NCBI GenBank assembly: GCA_964521255.1
Contig: CAZFRM010000008.1
Coordinates: 62,001-126,000, forward strand
Source of the DNA: ZC4RG29 sp964521255
Lineage (GTDB): Bacteria > Bacteroidota > Bacteroidia > Cytophagales > Cyclobacteriaceae
Length of the DNA: 64,000 nt
Direction: 5' to 3'
In this document: piece by piece, positions 9,093-18,304 of the stretch
How the letters are laid out: each line of letters begins with the position of its first letter
Position numbering within the stretch: position 1 is the first letter of the stretch
Position numbers and translations under genes: made by a program
The notes under the pieces: model-generated
Told to the model about the DNA's origin: nothing
The model's database searches: none
The model's input: the letters and a program-made list of their open reading frames with translations, nothing else

Positions 9093-10586
9093 ATGAGAAT
9101 CGAGAAGAAACTTAGATACAGCGTACGAGGGATGGTTATGGGTCTTTTGCTAACCACGCTCTCATGCACAGGTGACTTTGAGGAAATTAATTCAAATCCC
9201 AACAACCCTACTGCGGTGGGTGCACAGTTCTTGCTTCCTCAGGCATTGCAGACCGCAGTAGATAACTACTGGGGAAATAAGACCAGAAACGAGCGGCTCA
9301 ACTTTGATCATGGTATGTCGTGGGTCGGGTATTTCACCCGGAACATCTACGAGAACGAAGGCGACAACTATAACGTACAACCCTCCGTCAACATCAAGAA
9401 TTGGGAAGTATTCTACACCGACGCGTTAGTAAACTTTCACCGGATCGTAACGATATCGGCGCCGGATGGCAAGAGTCCAAATGCTACATACGAAGGCATC
9501 GGGATCGGCATGCGTGCCTGGGTTTTCTCCATGTTGACAGATGTATGGGGGGCCATCCCTTATTCAGAAGCCCTGTCAGGAACCGCTGAGACACCCATCT
9601 ACTCACCCGGATACGATTCACAGGAAAAAGTATACGCAGGCCTGATTGAGGAACTGGGAATAGCCAATGAAAAACTGGATGAATCCATCACTACCGTGGC
9701 CGGTGACATCATGTTTAATGGTAATGTGATGAAATGGAAAAAATTCTTCAATTCCCTGCGCTTCAAATTGCTGAACCGTCAGGCCCACAAAGTGCCCGGG
9801 TCCAGCGCCATCATGCAGGAAATGATGAATGATCCAACAACCTATCCAATGATCGGGAGCAATGAGGAGATGGCCAGGTTCGTATACGGTTCAACCCTCG
9901 GCACTCAAAATCCATGGAATGACATTCTGATACAACAGGGCCGTACCGATTGGAACATCAGCAGCACACTGGTTGACAAACTAAAAGCCCTGGACGATAC
10001 CCGGCTGGAAGTGTACGCCATTCCCGGTGAAGATGCAGGCGGAGAAATCACCGGTCACCCGAACGGACTCCCCGGAAACATAGCGGTAGGCTACGTAGGG
10101 TATAGCGCCACCGTTAATCCAAGCCTCTTTGCCACACCCACTTCACCTGCAGTGCTTATGAGCTACGCCGAACTGCTGTTCACAAAAGCAGAAGCAGCCC
10201 TTGAAGGTGATATTACCGGAGATGCACAAGCCTACTTTGAAGCCGGCATCACTGCTTCCTTCGAACAATATGGACTTGTTCCACCTGTAGGCTACATAGC
10301 CAATCAAGGTGCAGCCACCAAAGAAAGCATCATGACTCAGAAATGGATCGCACTGTTTGGTCAGGGAGTTGAGGCGTGGACCGAGCTGCGAAGAACCGGT
10401 TACCCGGTAATGCCACCGCACGATCCTCAGTCACTATTCATGAATGATGGTGTTCTGCCTACGCGTCTGGTTTATCCTTCTACGGAGTATTCGCTGAATG
10501 CAGCCAAAGTAGGTGAAGCGAACCAGTTGAATGGTGGTGCTGATGATATGAAGACCGAACCCTGGTGGGTCGAAGACGAAGACTGA
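9093..10586 (+). CDS. SusD/RagB-like surface lipoprotein (SusD-like_2 type)
   Basis: 497 residues. The lipoprotein signal ends at LLLTTLSC. The body reads FEEINSNPNNPTAVGAQFLL, then GMSWVGYFTRNIYENEGDNY, typical of the SusD-like_2 subgroup (PF12771-like) rather than the classical glycan SusD, which opens with CxDFLxxxP as at 23236 and 44482. TPR-like helices and the C-terminal ELLFTKAEAALEG and RRTGYPVMP complete the family pattern. It binds the ligand at the cell surface and acts as the lid of the preceding SusC, with only 3 bp between stop and start. Members of this subgroup often sit beside peptidases or amine-related genes, which fits the downstream RidA and oxidase. The specific ligand is unknown. 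Confidence 0.9.
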   Translation: MRIEKKLRYSVRGMVMGLLLTTLSCTGDFEEINSNPNNPTAVGAQFLLPQALQTAVDNYWGNKTRNERLNFDHGMSWVGYFTRNIYENEGDNYNVQPSVNIKNWEVFYTDALVNFHRIVTISAPDGKSPNATYEGIGIGMRAWVFSMLTDVWGAIPYSEALSGTAETPIYSPGYDSQEKVYAGLIEELGIANEKLDESITTVAGDIMFNGNVMKWKKFFNSLRFKLLNRQAHKVPGSSAIMQEMMNDPTTYPMIGSNEEMARFVYGSTLGTQNPWNDILIQQGRTDWNISSTLVDKLKALDDTRLEVYAIPGEDAGGEITGHPNGLPGNIAVGYVGYSATVNPSLFATPTSPAVLMSYAELLFTKAEAALEGDITGDAQAYFEAGITASFEQYGLVPPVGYIANQGAATKESIMTQKWIALFGQGVEAWTELRRTGYPVMPPHDPQSLFMNDGVLPTRLVYPSTEYSLNAAKVGEANQLNGGADDMKTEPWWVEDED

Positions 10587-10611
10587 TGTTCAACTACTAA
10601 ATGAAACTACA

Positions 10612-10977
10612 ATGAAAACATTAACGCATATCATATTGGTTACACTGGTACTCATGGTTGCAGCCGCATGTGAGGAGGAATCGGATCTGGCCTTCACCCG
10701 TGTGGTATCTCCTGTCGTTATTGATGTTGCGGATTCAAATCCCTCTGAAATCACGGCAATTGTTTCCGAACTCGACAAGAGTGGCATACTGGATAACACG
10801 GTAGGCATCAAGTACCTGCCTGTTTCCGGGTTGGAACTGTCTGTCTTTGTGGGGAGTGTTGAGTTGGGGAAATATACAACAGATGGAGAGGGGAAGATCG
10901 TAGTCACCTATTCCGCCGACAAACCCAATGAGTACGCGGGCATCTACAAGGACATTCCATTCAGAATCAAAAAGTAA
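10612..10977 (+). CDS. Small lipoprotein of unknown function in the SusCD/oxidase operon
   Basis: 121 residues. The signal peptide ends with the lipobox MVAAACEEE (Cys20). The mature part is ~100 residues and predicted to be all beta. It resembles a single immunoglobulin/transthyretin-like domain (VGIKYLPVSGLELSVFVGSV, then GEGKIVVTYSADKPNEYAGI). I do not recognise a named family. Its position, 25 bp after the SusD gene and before the RidA gene, is where SusE-like auxiliary surface lipoproteins usually lie. A role in ligand capture or in shaping the SusCD complex is therefore plausible but inferred. Confidence 0.8.
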   Translation: MKTLTHIILVTLVLMVAAACEEESDLAFTRVVSPVVIDVADSNPSEITAIVSELDKSGILDNTVGIKYLPVSGLELSVFVGSVELGKYTTDGEGKIVVTYSADKPNEYAGIYKDIPFRIKK

Positions 10978-11079
10978 GATGAAACTCAACATAGCAGCTT
11001 GCAATCCTTCTACTCCAAATAACCCCTGGGTTGGGGGTTGCTTCGCTGCTTGTTGATTTTACAGAACGATATTACAATT

Positions 11080-11595
11080 ATGAGTTTGAGTTGTAACACA
11101 GTTTGGGGATCCAGGATCCCCTTTCTGATTTTATTGGGCAGCTACTTTATTTCCCCTTTCGTAACCGCAGCACAGGATGCACCCATCTACCGGGGTAATT
11201 CTGCCTCACCGATCTCATCGGGAGTAGTCGTCCCTGCAAAAAAGTTGTTCTACTCTTCCGGGAGAGTAGCCCCTGTGTTTGATACCGTTGCCACTGCATC
11301 GTACAGAAACAAGGTTGGCGACACAAAAAAACAGTCTGTCGCCATCCTGGATAAGTTGAAGGCAGACCTTGCAACAGAAGGCCTGTCATTCAGGGATGTT
11401 GTGTTCATGCGCGTCTATGTAGCCCCCGACAAAGAAACCGGTAAGCATGATTTTCAGGGATGGTTCGATGCGTATGCCCAGTATTTTGGCGTGGCTGAAA
11501 ACCCAACGAAACCTGCCCGGTCAACGATCGGCATAGCGCAGTTGGTCAATCCAGACAAGTTTATTGAAATAGAAATCGTAGCCGTATTCCCATGA
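11080..11595 (+). CDS. Exported RidA (YjgF/UK114)-family imine deaminase
   Basis: 171 residues from the ATG at 11080 (a TTG 42 bp earlier is rejected). An N-terminal hydrophobic signal (FLILLGSYFISPFVTAAQ) precedes the Rid domain at ~38-171. The catalytic arginine is present in KPARSTIGIAQL (Arg147), as is the acidic strand FIEIEIVAV. RidA proteins hydrolyse reactive enamines/imines to ketoacids plus ammonia. They are usually ~128 residues and cytosolic, so the signal peptide is notable. The stop codon overlaps the start of the oxidase gene by 4 bp (ATGA), indicating tight translational coupling. Inferred role: quenching the imino product made by the oxidase in the periplasm. Confidence 0.87.
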   Translation: MSLSCNTVWGSRIPFLILLGSYFISPFVTAAQDAPIYRGNSASPISSGVVVPAKKLFYSSGRVAPVFDTVATASYRNKVGDTKKQSVAILDKLKADLATEGLSFRDVVFMRVYVAPDKETGKHDFQGWFDAYAQYFGVAENPTKPARSTIGIAQLVNPDKFIEIEIVAVFP

Positions 11596-12731
11596 AGCCG
11601 ACAGAAAATATCATTAGAAACCGGAGGCAGTTCCTCCAGCTTTCCGGAATGCTCGGATTGGGTGTCATCTCATCGTGCGCTCCCTCGCTGAGCTCAACCC
11701 ATTCCCGTTCTTCGCTGACTCTCCCTAAACTCAACGTATCCCTTGATCGTGTAATTAAGGAAACCGTTGGTCTGCGGCCCTTTAGAAAGAATGGCAATCG
11801 ACTGGAGAAAGAAACCGTGGGGAGCAAAACTGTTGTGCACAACTATGGGCATGGTGGCTCCGGCTGGTCACTCTCCTGGGGTACGGGTCGCCAGGCAGTT
11901 GCATTGGCCGAAACTACCGGTGAGAAAAAGTTTGCTGTAATGGGATGTGGCGTTGTAGGAATTACGACCGCCCGTTTACTGCAACGCAAAGGTTTTGATG
12001 TGACGATTTACACGAAAGACCTTCCGCCACAAGTAACATCAAGCAAAGCCACCGGAACCTGGTCACCCTCCTATCGACTCATTGAGGATGAGCACATGAC
12101 GGACGCATTCAAGGAACGATGGGAACAGGCTACACACTATTCATTCCTCGCGTATCAGAACCTGCTTGGACTCAATGACATTGTTACGTGGATGGATGAG
12201 TATGTCGTCAGGCAAAATCCCAGGCAGGTTATTCCAGGCCATTCCGTTCGCCTCGAGGTTCCGAAACTTTTACCGGAGGACCAGGTACTTGAAAAGGGTC
12301 AACATCCATTTGCTATTGACACGGTTGTTAAGCACACATCGCTTGTATTCAACATTCCCTCCTATCTAAACAAACATATCACCGACTTTTTCGCTTACGG
12401 TGGCAGTATAAAGATCAAAGCATTCAATACATTGGAAGATGTAGATGCGTTACCAGAGAAGTGTGTTGTGAACTGTACAGGACTGGGCTCTAAGGCACTC
12501 TTCAACGACATCAATCTCACGCCGGTATCCGGGCAACTTTCCTTCCTGATTCCACAACCTGATTTCAATTACCGGTTGACAACGGATAACGGCTACGCTA
12601 TTCCCCGCAAGGATGGAATTGTACTCGGAGGAAATGCTCTAATAGACAATTGGGACGATACTCCCAACCAGGAACAAACGGAGAAAGTAGTGAAGGCCTT
12701 GCAGGAAGTTATGCGAACAATGAGAGGATAA
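11592..12731 (+). CDS. Tat-exported lipoprotein FAD oxidoreductase, D-amino-acid-oxidase family with permuted order
   Basis: 379 residues. The N-terminus has a twin-arginine signal NRRQFLQLSG (Arg11-Arg12) followed by lipobox VISSC (Cys29), so a folded, FAD-loaded lipoprotein is predicted. Residues 58-105 read TVGLRPFRKNGNRLE and HNYGHGGSGWSLSWGTG. In canonical D-amino-acid oxidases this motif is the C-terminal segment, lining the active site and FAD. Here it precedes the Rossmann dinucleotide motif FAVMGCGVVGITTA (res 114-127), and the protein ends soon after GGNALIDNWDD, where that segment would normally begin. The order is thus circularly permuted relative to classical DAO. I recall similar proteins annotated simply as FAD-dependent oxidoreductases. 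Expected reaction: D-amino acid (or related amine) + O2 to imino acid + H2O2. The substrate is not determinable. Confidence 0.85.
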   Translation: MKPTENIIRNRRQFLQLSGMLGLGVISSCAPSLSSTHSRSSLTLPKLNVSLDRVIKETVGLRPFRKNGNRLEKETVGSKTVVHNYGHGGSGWSLSWGTGRQAVALAETTGEKKFAVMGCGVVGITTARLLQRKGFDVTIYTKDLPPQVTSSKATGTWSPSYRLIEDEHMTDAFKERWEQATHYSFLAYQNLLGLNDIVTWMDEYVVRQNPRQVIPGHSVRLEVPKLLPEDQVLEKGQHPFAIDTVVKHTSLVFNIPSYLNKHITDFFAYGGSIKIKAFNTLEDVDALPEKCVVNCTGLGSKALFNDINLTPVSGQLSFLIPQPDFNYRLTTDNGYAIPRKDGIVLGGNALIDNWDDTPNQEQTEKVVKALQEVMRTMRG

Positions 12732-12781
12732 TACCTGATCCCACTTCCCACCAATTCAAGCCAAAGCCCGAAGCAGTGGTA

Positions 12782-13885
12782 TTACTTTGCTTTTTCCTCA
12801 AGCACCAATCTTGCCGGTCTTTTTGCAAAGACTACAGCAGGCACTACCGCGAGTGCCAGTAGTATTAAACCCGCGATTGCAACTGGCGCAGGTGTACTGA
12901 AGAAGCTGCCCGAGGAATAGACTCCCAGGATGAGGATTACAGAGAAGGGAAGCGAACAAGCGATCACATTCATCGCGAAGTCCAGGTCAAATGTTTTGTT
13001 TTCCACATGATTCTTTTTCTCCAGCTTGCTAACGGCAGACATGTGTGCAAATGGCCAGAAACTGCATGCACTCTGCGGGAATACAACTATCAACAATGCG
13101 GTACCCAGGTCAGTCACAGGCAAGATGGCAAGCAGAAGACCACTCAGCAGGAAGGCAATACCCGAACGTACGAATAGAAACGTGAAGATGGTACGCACCT
13201 GCTCCAGGGTTAGCTTAACAGAAATACCAATGAACAACAGAACAAGAGGAGTCATCATCAAACTGATCTTGTCAATACTCATCTGCGCAAAGGAAGGAAG
13301 CGATTCGAAATTCAATCCGAGCGCCAGCATGATTAACGCAACGGCTATCACCATGTTGACAGGCTCTTCAATCAACGATATGACAAGCCCCTTTATTCTT
13401 GTCTTGCGATTGCCCGATTGGACGCCGTTCACACTGAAATACCAGCGCATAGCTATTGTGTAGGCAATCACAAGTACAAATACCTTATTGCCAACATCTG
13501 CAAGGGCAGCCATTGCGAGTGTGTCACCACCGGAATACTCCATAATAAATGGAAAACAAGACAGTCCGGGTGCGAGGGAAGGGATCAGCAGCGTAAGTGC
13601 CCGATACTGATTCGCCGGGACCCCCAGGGTCTTCTGTAACGGAATCTTGTCCAACAACGCAAACACAATGAAGTTGAAAGCAAGTGCAAGAACAGGCACA
13701 AGGGCAAGTTCCGGGACGAAGTCTATTTTCAATAACGCGATGAATATAGTCGCTGGTAACGCCAGACTCAGAATGATAGATTTGATTCCATCCTTCTGAT
13801 CTTTGGAAGCCACCTTTTTTTTCATCAGGTAGCCAATAGCGATAATCAGTATGAGATAAAATGTTTTGGCAAAAGCGGGACTCAT
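12782..13885 (-). CDS. AEC-family inner-membrane permease
   Basis: 367 residues from the ATG at 13885. Five extra codons from a TTG are possible but not needed. About ten hydrophobic helices with short charged loops span the whole length, beginning FAKTFYLILIIAIGYLMKKK. Conserved AEC/PIN-like features are the opening helix with GYLxKK, the ALPATIFIAL segment and the paired halves around a central hydrophilic stretch (res ~160-175). The auxin-efflux-carrier (AEC) family in bacteria moves small organic acids and amino-acid-like anions. It lies 86 bp downstream of the Tat-aminotransferase on the same strand and converges on the oxidase operon. It probably exchanges ketoacids or amino acids between periplasm and cytosol. 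Confidence 0.78.
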   Translation of the reverse strand: MSPAFAKTFYLILIIAIGYLMKKKVASKDQKDGIKSIILSLALPATIFIALLKIDFVPELALVPVLALAFNFIVFALLDKIPLQKTLGVPANQYRALTLLIPSLAPGLSCFPFIMEYSGGDTLAMAALADVGNKVFVLVIAYTIAMRWYFSVNGVQSGNRKTRIKGLVISLIEEPVNMVIAVALIMLALGLNFESLPSFAQMSIDKISLMMTPLVLLFIGISVKLTLEQVRTIFTFLFVRSGIAFLLSGLLLAILPVTDLGTALLIVVFPQSACSFWPFAHMSAVSKLEKKNHVENKTFDLDFAMNVIACSLPFSVILILGVYSSGSFFSTPAPVAIAGLILLALAVVPAVVFAKRPARLVLEEKAK

Positions 13886-13971
13886 TGAATACAAAGGCAA
13901 GTGGTTGAAACAATTTCTTCAGAAAAGAAAATCAGCCGGTTCGCCCTGGCCAACCGGTTGACCAGGCTTGT

Positions 13972-15156
13972 TTATGAAACTATTTCATTCAAGCTCTTGA
14001 CAAAAAGTTCCACCTCTTCCCTGGTACCCATGCTGACACGACCGTATGGCTTGTCATTAATCGTATAGCCACGCACCATCACACCACGCTCCATCATCTT
14101 ACCCACAAAATCCTTTGCAGGCATTTCCAGCGGGAAGAGAATGAATGAAGTAACCGAAGGAACGGGATTCATTCCTGCCTTCTTCAACGCTGCAAAAACA
14201 TATTCACGTGCCTCCGAATTGTTTTTTCGGGTTAGCTCCTGAAAGGCAACATCATCCATGCTGGCCATTGCGCCTTCAGCAGAGGTTACACAGATTCCCA
14301 TTTCCGTTCTTACCATTTGCCGTATTACTTCAATTCTCTCCGGCTGAGCCACCATGTAGCCCATGCGTAAACCAGCCATGCCATGAATCTTGGAGAATGT
14401 GCGGGCAATGATGACATCATATCCTTCGCTAACCAATCCGGCCATGGTCATTCCGGCAAAGTCATTCGTCAGTTCCAGGTAGGCTTCATCAATAAATACA
14501 GGAACCCCGGAAGATACCTTTTTACAGAAAGCCTTCAGATCGGCCGCAGGCGTCAGGGTTCCGGTTGGGTTATTGGGATTGCAGACATAAACAAGTTTTG
14601 TGTCTGCATCGATGGCCGCTGCCATGGCATCCAGATCGTGTGCGTAATCACTCTTTAAGGGAATGTTTTTCCAGGTAGCCCCGATCTTTTGTGCGGTGTT
14701 GACCAGTGACATGTAACTTGGATCAGCCGATATTACATTCCCTCCCTTCATGCAGGAGGCCAGCGCCGTCTTCTCAAGAATGTCGGTGGAACCGGGAGCA
14801 AGTACAATGTTATCCACGGAAACACCTTCTTTCTCTGCGACCATCTTCATCATATTGGCCATGCTTTGCCTGGCGTACCGGTTACCTGAACTGGCGTACT
14901 CAGCAATGGCACTTACCGCCTTCTTGCTGGGTCCCCAGGGATTTTCGTTGGCGCCAAGTCTCGCCTTCACTTCGGTCATGGCATCGGGGAATGCAATAAA
15001 TTGTTCCCTGATACTCTGGTTGCCGGATGGTTTCATACCGAAGGCGGCTTTCGCCTGAAGCGATTCAGTCAAAGCCAGGGTAGTGAAGAGACCACCCCCC
15101 AGTAGTGCACTGCGCTTAAGCCATTCACGACGATTCTGCATTGTAGAAGTTTCCAT
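13972..15156 (-). CDS. Tat-exported PLP aminotransferase (class I/II, histidinol-phosphate aminotransferase-like)
   Basis: 394 residues. The N-terminus carries a twin-arginine signal, NRREWLKRSALLGGGLF (Arg9-Arg10), and a hydrophobic stretch ending near LQAKA. The rest is a fold-type-I aminotransferase with ANENPWGPS (res 69-77), PGSTDILE, VCNPNNPTGT (191-200), FIDEAYLEL (221-229), Lys256 as the PLP Schiff-base lysine in RTFSKIHGMAGLRMGY, and GRVSMGT near the end. The closest recognised relatives are HisC-like enzymes, but those are cytosolic. Tat export fits secretion of a folded, PLP-charged enzyme. It is divergent in function and position from histidine biosynthesis genes, none of which is nearby. 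With RidA and the oxidase it makes a set of exported nitrogen-transforming enzymes. Confidence 0.88.
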   Translation of the reverse strand: METSTMQNRREWLKRSALLGGGLFTTLALTESLQAKAAFGMKPSGNQSIREQFIAFPDAMTEVKARLGANENPWGPSKKAVSAIAEYASSGNRYARQSMANMMKMVAEKEGVSVDNIVLAPGSTDILEKTALASCMKGGNVISADPSYMSLVNTAQKIGATWKNIPLKSDYAHDLDAMAAAIDADTKLVYVCNPNNPTGTLTPAADLKAFCKKVSSGVPVFIDEAYLELTNDFAGMTMAGLVSEGYDVIIARTFSKIHGMAGLRMGYMVAQPERIEVIRQMVRTEMGICVTSAEGAMASMDDVAFQELTRKNNSEAREYVFAALKKAGMNPVPSVTSFILFPLEMPAKDFVGKMMERGVMVRGYTINDKPYGRVSMGTREEVELFVKSLNEIVS

Positions 15157-15617
15157 AGTTGCTGATGAGGTTTAGGTGTATTGATTATTAGAGAATTCTG
15201 ATAGAACATTACCGGCGCGAGCAATACACATGACTGTGAAGGTCACCTTGTCTACTCGATAGTTCAACGAAATCTGATCGGTCATTTTTGCTTTAGCAGA
15301 TTGGGTTAACAATGTCAACGACGATAAATGCCGGTTACAAGAACCGTTATCATCCTGTTGCTAACCCCTAAAGCACAAGAAGCAATTCATCACAGGGCTC
15401 AAAGCCTCAATGATTTAGTTTAAAGATACAAAGTGGGAGGCCAGCGTAAAAGGTCTCACTGCAGTATTTCTACACAAACGATCTCATTTGGGATGCAAAC
15501 GAAATAGTTTTTTAGCGATGGTGATTGTTCGGGGTAGCGGGGTACGGATGATCAGTTCCTTCGGGCACATTTGGAGCCGTAACTGCAATTTTTTTTCGGT
15601 AGCTGACTTTCCCCTAA
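15157..15617. other. 461-bp spacer, no gene seen
   Basis: It lies between the start of the Tat-aminotransferase gene and the end of the six-hairpin glycosidase gene, both on the minus strand. It should hold the promoter of the former and the 3' region of the latter. A small CGGTT/AACCG hairpin is at about 15332-15346. No open frame with coding character was found. Confidence 0.5.
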
Positions 15618-18293
15618 TTATTTTTTTAGATATGTCAATCTTATAAAATCAAGCATAGCTTGATTTATCTCCCCGTCCATGTTGTTGTTTTGCTGATCAA
15701 GAGTCAACGAAATTCTGTTATCGCCTTTCTTCAGGTAAAAGTCAACACTGTTGCTAAAACCCCAATCAGACCATTCCGAAAGACCTCGTTGTGGCAGCAC
15801 AACAGTTGCAGTTACATCGTTAACTCTTACTGTTCTAATGGCGCATTTGTTATCCGTATTGACCGGGCCATTTCCGTTGGCATATTTAAAATCAATTGCA
15901 TAGCGGCCCGCCTTCGGTACAGATACCGTTACCGTGAAAGCATTATTCTTTTGCTTACTTGTCTCAACAAATCCTTTTCCTGAAAATCCCTTGCTGGCGA
16001 AGTCTGACGGGCTAAGCAAATCTTCCAATTCTACTTTTATAACTTGCGCTGCTGAATAATAAGGTACCGGCTCACTGGCAAAAGATTCATCATTGTTTTT
16101 GTCAACAGCCGCCACCTGGTATTCTCCAGAAGTATTGTCACCAATTTTATAGCCTGGTTCGCTGACAGTTGACACGTGTTTTCCATTGTACAGTATGTTG
16201 TATTTAACTGCATTTGGAACTGCATTCCATAATAGCTTATCATCGTTCAAGGAAATAACAGGTGTTTCCGGTGTTACTGAAACCGGAGCGTTATTAATTT
16301 CACTACCTGTTTTATTGTTTGCTAATATAATTTTAATGGTGTGCCTACCGGTTATCGATTCAGGAACAACAGGTTTTTGAAGTACCTTACCATCCAGAAC
16401 AAAAGATTGAATTGTATTACCAAAGCCTTCCATTTCAATATCAAGAACAGCATTCCTGAATTTGAAATTTATAAGCCATCTTTTGCCCTTATAAACTTCG
16501 GGCACAAAGGGATTAAAGCTCAACCCATCTTTTTGAAAACCGATTCCAAACAATACTTTGTGAACAAGCGCTATACTTCCTGAAATGCTCCATAACATAT
16601 TATCAGAATTTATCTGCGTTCCCATAAAATCACCTGTGCTTGCAACTAAATTTTCTTTGTTTGTAAGGAATAGTCCCGAAGCTCTGTACACCGCACTCAT
16701 TCCATGGGCAACGGCCTCATCATTGCCTGCCTTAGCTGCTGCAAGCACCCAATAGGACTGAACAAAGGGCCATACCGCATCATTATGATAAGGAGGAATG
16801 TTGGGTATTTGCGGGTATAAACACGGAATACCAAAATCACTGACCGGAGTGCGTTCGATGATCCTTGTTTGTTGTTTGGCGCTTGCTATGTCAAATAGCA
16901 CACATAAAGCCTCACCCAGCGACTCGGATCGCGATGAAAGAGTTTTGTAATTTCTTCCATAACGATACTGCCCATAGTAACCCTTGTCCTCCATCCATAA
17001 ATACTTGTTAATCCCGCTTTTAATTTTAGAAGCTACCCGGTCACATTGTTTTGAAACACTTATGTCACCGAGCTCTTTTGCCATTTCAGACAACACGCGG
17101 TTAGCCTGATAGTGAACCGCATTGGTGCCGAGGCATTCACTTTCAAAAATGTCAGCAGGCTGCATCCAGCGCGGATAGGTTTGCTCACGCCAATCGAGGA
17201 AAGATGACTCTCCTCTAACCAGACCTGTCTCTGCGTCATAAAGTGTATGATAGTCATCTTTGATCGAATTGCTGATTATTTCATAAGCCTGCCTGAGCCA
17301 ATTCTCATCTCTTGTAGCAGTATAGACCTCCCATGCCGCAACAGCCCAGATCATGCGATCAGAACTAACCGGCCATGCGCCTCCTGTTCCTGTATCCTGA
17401 ATGATCCGCTTATCTTTATTTACTTTTTTTAGAAGGCTATACCGCGCTACATTGGGCTGCAAATACGCCATTGATAAAATTATGCTATAGCTAATATCTC
17501 TTGTCCATACTCCGCTCCATTCTTTCCCCGTTCTAAAGGTGCTGTCAGGCTCAATGGCTTTTAACATTTCCTCCATACTGAGATTATAGAGAGCGTCTGT
17601 GATTAAATAGCCGGACTGATATTGCGGATAACTGCTTATATCTTTGGTTAGCTCCCAGGCCGAAGCTGAGCTGGTATTTGCTGAATGTTTATTCAACACA
17701 ATGGTAACTTCATATATGCCATCGTGATCAGGATCTGTCAGTTCAAGATCAGGGTGATGAATCAAATTGTCAAAATCCCATGTGAATGGAGAAGTTCCTC
17801 CGCCGACAAAAACATTTTTAAAATCCTCTTTGTAGATTTGTTCGCCATTAAAAGTTGTGTAATACCCTTTCTCATCAAAGGCCTTCAGCACATGGCGCAT
17901 ATCCAATCTGATAACCAACTTTGTGTTTGGCGCCAGGTAGTTGTTGCTGCTCTGCACATCGTTAAGCTGTTTACCAAATTGAATCAACGGTGTTTCAGCA
18001 ACGCCACTATCGTTTTCCCTTATGGTGTAATGATGATCTGAACCGGAGATCATTTCATTATCCTTTCCGTTGATACTGAACTTAAAAGTTATGTCCCGCG
18101 ATTGAAAGAGATTTGCGGGGCTTTGATAATCAGAAATTATTTTGTTCTTCGTTAAGGCCTCAGCAGTAAACCTTTCCTGTATTATCTTATTTTGATAGAT
18201 CGAATATTTTTCATTTTCAAATACAGGTGTTTGAGCAAAGACAGTTAAAGAATAAACTGTCAGCAAAAATGTAAGAACTTCTTTTTGATTCAT
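15618..18293 (-). CDS. Secreted six-hairpin (alpha/alpha)6 glycosidase with C-terminal Fn3-like and CBM35-like modules
   Basis: 891 residues with a signal peptide ending near LTVFAQ. An N-terminal beta-rich region (~30-235) precedes an (alpha/alpha)6-barrel catalytic part (~235-610) with GVWTRDISYSIILSM, GGAWPVSSDRMIWAVAAWE, and HNDAVWPFVQSYW. These are typical of the six-hairpin glycosidase superfamily (GH15/GH63/GH65-like), though I cannot fix the family. A fibronectin-like domain (~655-735) and a CBM35-like module (~745-891, KAGRYAIDFKYANGNGPVN) follow. It is the last gene of the dextranase locus, after an internal hairpin terminator. In that context an exo-acting glucosidase on isomaltose-type oligosaccharides is the best guess. 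Confidence 0.78.
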   Translation of the reverse strand: MNQKEVLTFLLTVYSLTVFAQTPVFENEKYSIYQNKIIQERFTAEALTKNKIISDYQSPANLFQSRDITFKFSINGKDNEMISGSDHHYTIRENDSGVAETPLIQFGKQLNDVQSSNNYLAPNTKLVIRLDMRHVLKAFDEKGYYTTFNGEQIYKEDFKNVFVGGGTSPFTWDFDNLIHHPDLELTDPDHDGIYEVTIVLNKHSANTSSASAWELTKDISSYPQYQSGYLITDALYNLSMEEMLKAIEPDSTFRTGKEWSGVWTRDISYSIILSMAYLQPNVARYSLLKKVNKDKRIIQDTGTGGAWPVSSDRMIWAVAAWEVYTATRDENWLRQAYEIISNSIKDDYHTLYDAETGLVRGESSFLDWREQTYPRWMQPADIFESECLGTNAVHYQANRVLSEMAKELGDISVSKQCDRVASKIKSGINKYLWMEDKGYYGQYRYGRNYKTLSSRSESLGEALCVLFDIASAKQQTRIIERTPVSDFGIPCLYPQIPNIPPYHNDAVWPFVQSYWVLAAAKAGNDEAVAHGMSAVYRASGLFLTNKENLVASTGDFMGTQINSDNMLWSISGSIALVHKVLFGIGFQKDGLSFNPFVPEVYKGKRWLINFKFRNAVLDIEMEGFGNTIQSFVLDGKVLQKPVVPESITGRHTIKIILANNKTGSEINNAPVSVTPETPVISLNDDKLLWNAVPNAVKYNILYNGKHVSTVSEPGYKIGDNTSGEYQVAAVDKNNDESFASEPVPYYSAAQVIKVELEDLLSPSDFASKGFSGKGFVETSKQKNNAFTVTVSVPKAGRYAIDFKYANGNGPVNTDNKCAIRTVRVNDVTATVVLPQRGLSEWSDWGFSNSVDFYLKKGDNRISLTLDQQNNNMDGEINQAMLDFIRLTYLKK

Positions 18294-18304
18294 TTTCAGG
18301 GGTT

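Noticed and set aside
11021..11039. AACCCC/GGGGTT hairpin before the RidA gene as a terminator
   Set aside because: No T-run follows on the plus strand, and the genes on both sides appear to belong to one operon.
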